A stretch of DNA of 64,000 nucleotides from Astrothelium macrocarpum (taxonomy: Eukaryota > Ascomycota > Dothideomycetes > Trypetheliales > Trypetheliaceae), in assembly GCA_021030915.1 (NCBI GenBank), contig JAGEMR010000014.1, positions 186,001 to 250,000 on the forward strand, given 5' to 3'. Shown here in pieces: positions 55,748 through 64,000 of the stretch. Each line of letters opens with the position of its first letter. The first letter of the stretch is position 1. The position numbers and the translations under genes are program-made. The notes under the pieces are model-generated. The model did not search any database. It saw nothing but the letters and a program-made list of their open reading frames with translations, and was not told where the DNA came from.

Positions 55748-57919
55748 ATGTCGGGCTTACTCAATCACACAATACACTCCAGCTGCAACCTTCCGCTTTA
55801 TCTGCGGAGTATGGCCATTGAAAGACTTGCTTCGTTGCGACAAAAATCATTAGAGGACCCTTACAGCACAGTAACCAATATCCAGCTCTCACGGAGCTAC
55901 AAGGATTCTGGCTATCCCGATCTTGCCGCTGGGTATGCCTACAAAGCTTTGCTGCTTGTAGACGAGATACTTGAAGATTCTGGCGAGTATCATGATCAGG
56001 CATTGGAAGCTGCAAAAGTGTCTCTTACAACCTTCCACGGCAACGGAAGAGACATTGACGTAGAATTTGGACTTCAAGATGAAGAATTTGACCTCGAGAG
56101 TATTTCCAACGATACGATCGTTTCCTTGGCCGGCGGCCGCTGGCGTGAAACAGCGTAAGAAGTCATGTCATGATTTGTTCCGTCTTACGTCTTCGCTATT
56201 GATTCCTTTTTTTCTTTCTCAAAACTAGCCATCTCGACCAATTCTCGCTCGACGTGGTCTCGAGAGAATTTTTTTACAACCACGAAGAGTAATAGTCGAG
56301 GCAGGCAGGAGACTTAGGAGACCAACTGACAAAATTCACAGATATCAAGTACTTGTGCATTCCCTTGTTGATTGCGGATGTCTTCGAAGCGCCAAGGAAC
56401 TCTGCCAAAGAGGCTTGCAAACACTCAAGGCCGTTGCAGGTCAGAATACTGCCGCGCTAGAGAATCTTTTGGAGCTTATTGCCGAAAAAGTCCTTTCTCA
56501 TTTTAAATCTAGAGATCAGAATGTTGATCTGGGATCCATCCCCATAAGTGAATGGCCAGAACAAGGTCTTGTTCGTCGAGAGGTCTATCCATGGAATGAC
56601 TGCGAACCTGATCGCCTATCACAGGCCTCGCTCCAAACAATGAATGCCGAAATGCGCAAGGTGGCTCCTAAATTGGAGGTCCGTACGACAGATCTCCCAT
56701 CTTTGCTCTTGGACCGTGCTGGGCCAGATCAAATGTAAGTTAAACACCCGCAAGAGCGGATGAGCGTATTATACTATTATACCTTTCAGCGTCTTCATCT
56801 TTCATCCGGATACACGACTTATGTCAATGGCAGTGATGATGATGTCAAAACCAACGTTTCTGTTAAGCAGCTCGGTGTCTTTGCTTTAGAGAATCTCTCT
56901 CCTGAAGAAGTGATCTTAGATGAGACGTCGGTCCTGACATCAAACAATCGCCTCAACGATACCCTTTGCGACGCTTGCAGCTCCGATCTTCCGGATTTAA
57001 ATTCAGATATTGCGCGGACCGTTACATGTACTGGATGTGATGTTGCTGTCTTCTGCAGCCAAGAATGCTACGGTCTTGCTCAAGACACCTACCATCCTGC
57101 CCTCTGTGATCGTGATGTAGAGGCCATAGCGAAAGATGTGCCTCCGACAGAAGCTGCTGACGCGCTTTACACGCTTCTTCTTCTACGATCTTTCGCCATG
57201 GCTGAGACACAGGATATGCATCCTTTGGATCTCAAGGAAGTCAAGTACATCTGGGGAGACTTCAATGCCAGCCAAAATAGCTCCCACATACCCCTTCTCA
57301 ACGATCCATTTCACGGTCGTCCACGCACATTACCGTGGACATTTGCAGCGAACATACTACTTCCATTGCACATGCTTGAGAAGATGGATATTGACATCTT
57401 CGCTTCGGCTGAACGCTATGACTTTTGGATCTTTAATGTGCTCTATGCGAAGTTCCGTGGGACTGCATCTGCACGATTGACGGGAAGAGGTGGTGGCGTA
57501 GCGAGAGGTCCAGAAGTAGGCGCCGTCCATCCATTGTGGTGTTTGGCAAACCATAGTTGCGATCCGAACGTATCGTGGGAATGGGGTGGAAGTATCAAGT
57601 TCACAGTGAGAGCAGAGAGAAAGCAATGGAGGCGACGGCGGTTGAATGATCCTGAGAAAGAGAAAGGTGAAGACGCAGTCGAGCAGTCTGATGAAGTGGA
57701 AGAAAAAGAGCCGTCTAAAGCCGGTATCCGGAAAGGCGAAGAAATATTTGGTCATTATTGCGATATTGATCTACCTGTCAAAGATAGAAGGGTTAGTATC
57801 ACTTGTGATGCTTCTATCTAGTAAACATATTGCTGATTGACGTACAGGAGTGGGCTGCTGGTGCGTTGGGCGGCCGATGTCTTTGCGAAAGATGTAAATG
57901 GGAGTCGTACGAAATCTAA
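55748..57919 (+). CDS. TPR-MYND-SET domain protein (SMYD-like)
   Basis: Four exons: 55748-56154, 56342-56734, 56834-57791 and 57848-57919 (introns 187, 99 and 56 bp), coding 609 aa, or 588 aa if it starts at the second ATG (55811), whose context is similar. Predicted lysine methyltransferase of the SMYD class. Order: helical/TPR-like N-terminus (about 25-230), the split SET start VKQLGVFALENLSPEEV, a MYND zinc finger with CDACSSDLPD, CTGCDVAVFCSQECY and HPALC, then the SET core with LANHSCDPNVSWEW and GHYCDI, and the post-SET CLCERCKWE zinc site in the tiny last exon. Intron 2's acceptor (GGCAG, 56833) is the least certain point: the obvious TTTCAG at about 56788 would shift frame. Targets unknown. 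Confidence 0.85.
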
Positions 57920-58067
57920 CACTACTAAATTATGAGATAGTAAAGCTGGAACATTGCTCAAGCTTGAGAGGCCAAATACAACCACTTAAGAGAATGCCGG
58001 GAAATGTAACCCTCTGGTTGCTTTTTCAACAGTTAGGCCAAGTCAATACAGCAAGCATCCAGTTTCT
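57920..58067. terminator. Short convergent 3' region, SET/MYND and BVMO genes
   Basis: Only 148 bp between convergent stop codons, so the transcripts' 3' ends must lie close together or overlap. Confidence 0.35.
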
Positions 58068-60171
58068 TCAAGAAAGTCGCAAAAGTTCTCTTGCTTGGGT
58101 GGCAAGACTCCACAACATCTCATTCGCTCTTTCTGCAACATCACCAATCATCGATATCCAGCCAGCCTTCCCTCCCTCCATCGCAACAGCAGCAGCCACA
58201 GCAATGGCAACGGCCCCAGTCATCACTAGAAATCCTCCCACTGACTTCCTACCATATACCACTCTACGCTCTTCCATCTCTTCACCCTCCTTCCCCCCAT
58301 CTCGATACACAAAGTCCTCCCACTTCACCCATACACTCCGCCACCAAAACCAAAACTGCCAATCCGGATACATCATGACATTCCTCCCCGTCTCCGGATG
58401 CAGCGCCCAGCTCGTACATCCGGAAGCCCACACCAGCCGGCTCAGCCGTGACTGCAGCCAGGCATTGTGAGTGCGCGCGGCTTCTGGCGTCACGGTGACA
58501 GAGGTCGCGGACACAGGTCGTAAGGAAAGTAGGGAAAGGGAAGAGAGAGGAGAGAGGGAAGAGGGTGAGATGATGGGGGCAATGAGGCGTAGGATGAGAT
58601 TGATCTGACATTCTACTGTGTAGATGACGCTGAGATGACCGGTCACGGTATTAGGACCCATGAGAATGAAAAAGTTTGGGAACGAGGGGACGCATGTGCC
58701 AAGATAGGCCGTGGGCACGCCTTGGGACTCTCTCGCCCACTACGAATTGGTGAGACCCGCGTCAGAATGGTGGATAGATATGATGAGAAGTGGTAGACAG
58801 GGGGACACAAGGATGAGAAGAGAGAACCCACATAATCATTCAGACTAACACCACCCCTCCCACAAATCTCCATCGGCGCCAACATCCTCGCCGTCGCAAA
58901 CCCCGTCGCCAACACCACCGCATCCGCCCTCACCTTCCTCCCCCGCCGCGTCACCACCCCATCCTCCACAACCTCCACCACCCCGTCCTCCTCCCCCATC
59001 ACCAGCTCCATATTCTCCGCATGCAGACACGCCAGGTACCCCGTATCCAGCACCTTCCGCTTGCACCCCACGACCGTCGTCGGCACCAGCGCCTCGGCGT
59101 ACCGCTCCGGCGCCATCCGCGCCACGTATGCGCGGTTCTCGGCGGTCAGCGCGGACCGGATCGACGCGCCAGAGCTGAGGTCGAAGCCGGCGAAGTCGGC
59201 TTCCATGGATGCGTATAGCGATAGCCGGTACAGGCGCATGGCGAGCGGTACGTAGCGCATGAGGAGTTGGAAAGGCCGGGAGTAGGGATGGTCGGTGCGG
59301 TCGGAGAGGAAGTGCGGTTGCCGGGCGAATTGGGTGAGCTTGTGGACGGGATGCGGGGCGGTGGTGAGGTGGGGGACGAACTGGGTTGCGCTGCAGCCGT
59401 TTCCTGGGTAAGGGTTGGTGAGCTGGTTGATATTCCGAGGAGGTTGTCGGGAGGGATGGCAGTGAGGAATGAAGTAGAGATGGGGAGGTAGAGACGTACC
59501 AAGGACGACAACGTCTTTATTTTCCCAGTCGAAGGTGTGGTCCCATCTAGCAGAGTGAAACAGAGGGCCTTGGAATTTGTCGACCCCGGGGATGTCGCAT
59601 TCCTTGGGCACGGAGAGGGATCCAACTGCTGAGACGAAGACTTTGCAGCGTCGTTGTCGAATGGTTCCGTCCTTGAGAGATTTGATGGAGACAAACCATG
59701 TGGACGTCAGTTCCTCCCAAAAGGCGTTCTCGACACTGGAGTTAAATCGGATATGTGGTGCGATGTTGTATTGCTCTGCTACAGAGTGAAAGTACTCTTG
59801 GATCTCTGACTGGAGAGAATATCTCTTGCTCCTGCAAGCATCAATTCCTTATGATTTGCTGGGTATAGAGATGATGCGAAATTTACCAGTTTGGATTGAG
59901 AGCGAACGAATAGGAATAAAAGTGCGATGGAACCTATTTGGTAAGCTATCACGTCTCGTCCATCTGCAAGGCTCCCAAGGGCCAAAGAACAGCAGAAACG
60001 TACATCACAGCCGCATCCGGGGTAGCTATTTACTTTCCAGGTCCCTCCCACATCATCGACCTTTTCAATAATCTCAAAGTTCCTGGTTTTCAGATTACGC
60101 ACGAGTTGGACTGCCAACCCTAGGCCTGACATGCCAGCCCCGACAATAAGGACATCGGTATCTACTGACAT
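58068..60171 (-). CDS. Baeyer-Villiger-type flavin monooxygenase, 596 aa
   Basis: Five exons, minus strand: 60171-60004, 59933-59887, 59831-59500, 59403-58832 and 58739-58068 (introns 70, 55, 96 and 92 bp). FAD- and NADPH-dependent monooxygenase inserting oxygen next to carbonyls or oxidising heteroatoms. First Rossmann motif LIVGAGMSGLG (from residue 8), then GGTWKVNSYPGCGCDVPSH with the Tyr-Pro-Gly loop. The Baeyer-Villiger fingerprint FxGxxxHxxxW[PD] is present as FQGPLFHSARWD (158-169). Second Rossmann motif LGNGCSATQ follows, then ATGFATAR and ILMGPNT near the end. Splices at GCGCD/VPSHFYS and VVLG/NGCSATQ are exact for the family. Unusually, the C-terminus adds a hydrophobic helix (FLVMTGAVAIAVAAAVAM), suggesting membrane attachment. 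Substrate unknown; no neighbouring biosynthetic core gene. Confidence 0.9.
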
Positions 60172-61609
60172 GCTTGATGAGGTGCTCAAGTAAAGTGGTC
60201 TGATTGGTTTGAATGAGACGTCACAAGCTTTAATGACGGACAGAACCAAAAAGCTTAATTATAGAAGTGATGTTTGATGAAGCATGAAGAAACGCAGAAC
60301 GGTTGGCGCCAGTGCTATGTTTTATGCTTCCTTCCTATAGAACATGCAATATCACTCTGGTAACAAATTACGTAGATTCTTCTAACGATTACGAAAAAGG
60401 AAGAAAAAAGAATTTTTTGTGAGGACCCACGAACCAGGATAGTTTTCGGTAGAACTACTCAATGTCATTGTCTCTAGCGAACTTGCAGTATGGCGAACAC
60501 TTGGATAAGACCCTATTTACGGTTAACCTGCTGCGGCCCTGACATGTACGAAGCATGAGTCATATTCCATGTCTGTCGCTTACTTCGATGAGGAAAGAAT
60601 TACGACGTGGGGTTTCAGCGATATGGATATCTCATAATGTTCGTTGCTACCCGGCAAATAGGAGAAGATGGAAGTATAAGCCCGTCATCAAGAGTCGCGT
60701 TTGCTAGCGTAAACGTTTGAGCATAGAGGAAGGTTTGCCGGAGCTAGTCGAACTATCGTTGCTGGATCTTCGGATATGCCCGGTAATTCCAGATTACTGC
60801 CGGTGCCTGCACTACCTACATCGGCACCACTTGACCGTGACCTGAACAATTGGAAGCAAAAGTCGGTATTGATCACCGTTGCATGCATGCCCGATGGTCA
60901 TGAGGAAGCTGAAACGATGATGAATTTGTTGCCACAGCATAAGAAAAGCCCAACCGACCCTGGGACGAAAAAGAAGGAGAGAGAATCATGCAAGTACGTA
61001 CAGAAGAGCAATGCAAGAATCTCCTGATATTCGGATAAGCGCCAACTCAGCATCTGAAAGAAAACTTTTCAGACACCAAACCTTGTGGTCAATAGCATGA
61101 CTGGGAAAAAAAAATTGCAAGAACCATCCAACCAACGCCTGTAAGAGTATCAGAAACAAGCCCTTCCTTTCCATACAGAGGCCCACCGATACGGAACAGT
61201 TGAAAATGAGCTCGGTAGCCTTACCAAGTTTGTGAAAAGCCCAGGAAGCCGGCCAAGTTGACATGCCCAACCTTCGGATCATGAAAAGTTGGGTTCGAGC
61301 TAAGAAGTCTGCCCTCTCTCTGGGGAAACCCGACGACGTGAGTGCGGTTTTTGTGGCTTAAAGATCCCATGTCCTCCTTAATGTCATGTCGGCTGTACCA
61401 TATTTTTGAAGGTTCGCAAAATTACTGGCCAGCTTCTTAGACCAAGACCCATAGGGTCTCAGAGCTTAGCATGATAAGATGATAGCAACTTGTGGGAGAC
61501 AAATCCCCATAGAAAGGGCAAGCCAATGAGTGGTTATGGCATCCCATCCGGGGTAATGGTACATATTACATTATGTATAGCGCAACATGTTTTTTCCACC
61601 CCAACTCAA
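60172..61609. other. Intergenic, 1.4 kb
   Basis: 5' flank of the BVMO gene and 3' flank of the CDK gene. Short frames at 60776-61027 (+) and 60688-61282 (-) have no recognisable domain. An A-rich stretch at about 60398-60418. Confidence 0.4.
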
Positions 61610-62673
61610 CTAATAAGCCCCCTGAGCTAACTGTCCCGTCGGATAGGCCGCATTCCCCATCTGCTGCTGCGGCGCGGCCATCTGCTGAGCCTGCTGCGCC
61701 TGTCTCAACTGATGCAAGTCATGGAACCACGGATGCTGCAGCGCCGCGGCGGCCGTGATGCGCATCTCAGGCCGCAGCTGCAACATCGACTGCAACAGCT
61801 GCAGGCCGACCTGGTCGATCTGCGGCAGGATCAGGCGCAGGTCCTGCGTCGCGTAGACGTGGAAGTTCGGCCGGTACTCGGGGAAGGAGGCGATGCCCGG
61901 CCACGAGCGCTCCGACGGCGTCCCCATCAGCCGGAAGATCTTCTGCAGCTGGTCTTCGTTGGTCGTGCCCGGGAACAGCGGACGGCCCGTGTACATCTCC
62001 GCCATGATGCAGCCCGCCGACCAGATGTCGATGCTGGTGTTATAAGTACGACTCCCTAAGAGGACGTCGGGCGCGCGGTACCAGAGGGTGACGACCTCGT
62101 TGGAGAAGGTGTTGACGGGGATGCCGAAGGCGCGCGCGAGCCCAAAGTCGCCGAGTTTGAGCTGGCCCTTGTTGTTGATGAGCAGGTTCTGCGGCTTCAG
62201 ATCGCGGTGGAGCACGCGGTTTTCGTGGCAGAAGGCGATGCCGCGCAGGAGTTGGTGCATGAAGGATTTGATGGTGAGGGTGTCGAGCTGGCCGCGCTCG
62301 CCACGCGAGTCCATGTATTTTTTGAGGTCGCGGTCCATGAATTCGAAGACGAGCATGAGTTTGTTCTCGGTGTGGATGACGTCGTGGAGGGAGACGATGT
62401 TTTCGTGCTTGAGCTCCTTCATAAGGGATATCTCACGAATGGCAGTCGAAGGCGTGCCCTCCTCCGAGTCTAGGTGAATCTCTTTTAAGGCGACGAATTC
62501 GCCAGTCTGACGATTTCGTCCTTTAAAGACCTGGCCGTGATGTTAGCAGCGATTCTAGATAGCCCAGCATCTTGCAACGACTCAAGCACCATGGATAGAC
62601 TTACCGTTGCATATGTGCCTTCTCCCAACTTCTCCAACTGCTGAAAAGAACTTGGGTGTCGCTTGTTATCCAT
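61610..62673 (-). CDS. PHO85: PHO85-type cyclin-dependent kinase, 329 aa
   Basis: Two exons, minus strand: 62673-62605 and 62530-61610 (74-bp intron, GTAAGT...GCCAG). Serine/threonine kinase activated by PCL-type cyclins; in fungi it restrains the phosphate-starvation regulator and acts in cell-cycle and stress control. The start [20 protein letters not shown] is the classic PhoA/Pho85 N-terminus. The Gly-rich loop is [11 protein letters not shown], catalytic Lys39 in VALKEIHLD, cyclin-binding PSTAIRE at 50-56, HRD with Asp133, DFG with Asp151, and the end of the activation segment [10 protein letters not shown]. The kinase fold is complete. A Gln/Ala-rich tail ([12 protein letters not shown]) follows. 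The frame stays open about 140 codons upstream of the ATG without another Met. The usual Tyr-15 position context (EGTYA) is kept. Confidence 0.95.
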
Positions 62674-63379
62674 TTCGACAATCTGCTGGCCGGCGCCTAA
62701 GTCCCTGACACTGATGGTTGAGTCACTGCGATCGTTAAGCGAAAGGGTACCAACGTGCGTTGGCTTGAGAGCGGGCGGAGGTGGACGTCGTGCTGTATAG
62801 CGTGGGTCCCAAAGTATTGCACTCGCAGTGGTAAGCTGTTCTGCGATTGAAAGTGGGGATGAGGGACCAGTAGATGGGCCAGTCGAGGGGCCTGTGGTGG
62901 ATGTACGCGGAGCAGATGGTCGAGAGGTTGGTTCCGCCGTTTTGCTGAGGTGGAAAATTGCTATGCCAGAAAAGCCTGGCAAGAGCAGTCGCGGAGTAAT
63001 ATAGAGAACAGGAGGGTGAGATATTTCTGCGAGCGTAATAGTGGGGTGCGATTCTGCTGGTGGTGACTGGTGCAACTCCCTTGGCTCACGCAAGTCATCC
63101 TCCTGCTTTTGCCCCCCGGCGCCTGCTCTTGGCCCCAGCCGCCACCCGATTTCAAGCCAGCCTATATTTGGCTTACATTGGGCATGTGCAAGCGTTTAAA
63201 GAGATTGCTCTATTTGTAGCCGCATGATAATGGCGGGTATTACTGAATACAATTTCACGATTTGGTATGTACATCAAATCAGATATTCGAGCTTTCCTTC
63301 GTTCAATCACCCAGTCCCAACGCCCAAAAAGGCAAGTGTTTCATTGCATACAAATCGTATCAGGCCTTCACACATTTTC
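62674..63379. other. Region upstream of the CDK gene, containing an open frame in phase
   Basis: From 63093 to 62674 the minus strand is open in the kinase frame and encodes a Pro/Ser/Thr-rich stretch with a short repeat [12 protein letters not shown], but it has no ATG. It may be 5' UTR or an N-terminal extension. The remainder (63094-63379) is the 3' flank of the MARVEL gene. Confidence 0.35.
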
Positions 63380-64000
63380 TCAAGTGTAGTACTTGTCTCT
63401 CAAGGGAAGTGTCCTGTCTGGTCCACTTGATCCACTCGGCCCACCAGGCATACTTGGCACGCTTGATCCTCCCAATGTGTTGAAAGCCTGCGTCCGTGGA
63501 GTCACCGGACTCTTCATCGCGCCAGTTGTGCCGGGAGTTCGCGGCGTTCGTGGCATTTGTCTCAACATCTCCCATTGCTGCTCTGCTGAGAATTCAGACT
63601 CGGGAGAAAAGTTCTTGCCCTCAGCAGTGCCTTCTTCAAGCCTCGTTCGACGTGCAATCTTCTGCTCTTCTGTAGGAAACGCAGACCAGACGGCAATCGG
63701 TATATGAAAGAACAGAACACAACTAGCGATTTAATATTAGCGTATTGTCCAGTCAAAGGTAGCTATGATTCGAATACTCACGCCATAACGACTGTTACTG
63801 CGAAGCTGGCTTTTGCTTGCTCACAGTAATGGATGTTGTTCTTGAAATGAGCTACACTGCAGCTCTTGGTGATATACCACGGAGCACCTGGCTGCGGATG
63901 GGCTGGATCGCTCATGTCTGGTCCAGCCTGGGCATGTGCACTGTATGCCCAGAGGATGACGAGCACGCAGTGGCCAAGAACCGACAGAAGCGGATAGAGG
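63380..64000 (-). CDS. MARVEL-domain membrane protein, partial (5' end beyond window)
   Basis: The last two exons are visible, minus strand: 64000 (edge)-63782 and 63722-63380, with a 59-bp intron (GTGAGT...CGCTAG). The visible 187 residues show the last two of four membrane helices (LLSVLGHCVLVILWAYSA and ASFAVTVVMACVLFFHIPIAVW), an extracellular loop with DPAHPQPGAPWYITKSC and two likely disulphide cysteines (KSCSV, HYCEQAK), then a cytosolic tail with the PRTPGTTGAMKSPVTPRT phospho-site-like pattern. This is the architecture of fungal MARVEL proteins of the plasma membrane. The function is not established. The N-terminus and first helices lie outside the window. Confidence 0.85.

Noticed and set aside
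1..64000. CRISPR arrays, bacterial operons or phage-type systems
   Set aside because: The DNA is eukaryotic with spliceosomal introns; the only regular arrays are minisatellites without unique spacers.

Overview
The window is nuclear DNA from a filamentous ascomycete (Pezizomycotina). The evidence is short spliceosomal introns (about 50-230 bp, GT-AG plus two GC-AG, often with a CTAAC/CTGAC-like branch point), monocistronic genes on both strands, and fungus-specific families: DUF6594, fungal retropepsin-like proteins, a SET/MYND protein, a MARVEL protein and a GpgA-type G-gamma. I cannot place it to genus. The mix of DUF6594, retropepsin-like and adhesin-like relics suggests a Dothideomycete or Eurotiomycete, which is inference.

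Layout. (1) 1-19.4 kb is an accessory, gene-poor and repeat-bearing compartment. It holds a composite array of 17-bp repeats, MITE-like inverted repeats, a small-protein family in three copies, an intact DUF6594 gene, an intact retropepsin-like gene, a degenerate second retropepsin, and two broken copies of an adhesin-like gene. (2) 19.4-30.8 kb is a dense block of conserved genes: cytosolic asparaginyl-tRNA synthetase (+), eIF3a (-), G-protein gamma (+) and a NUC-1/PHO4-type bHLH regulator (+). (3) 30.8-37.4 kb has no gene I can support. (4) 37.4-47.7 kb carries a P450 with a large C-terminal insert (+), NatB catalytic subunit (+), THO1-like SAP protein (-), Rtf2 (-) and two fungal-specific proteins (+). 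(5) 47.7-53.8 kb is sparse, with a broken ABHD12-like hydrolase (-) and a small CxxC protein (-). (6) 53.8-64 kb carries an MFS transporter (-), a TPR/MYND/SET protein (+), a Baeyer-Villiger-type flavin monooxygenase (-), a PHO85-type CDK (-) and a MARVEL protein cut by the window edge (-).

Working together. Most genes are housekeeping and functionally unrelated: translation (AsnRS, eIF3a), N-terminal acetylation, mRNP/chromatin and fork protection. Two can be connected by known pathways: the NUC-1-like bHLH factor and the PHO85-like kinase are core members of the fungal phosphate-starvation circuit, although they lie about 31 kb apart. Divergent start-to-start pairs with about 210-225 bp between ATGs (Rtf2 with the 44.5-kb gene; MFS with SET/MYND) probably share promoters. 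All exon structures were derived by reading splice sites and frame continuity by eye; no alignment or transcript data were available.
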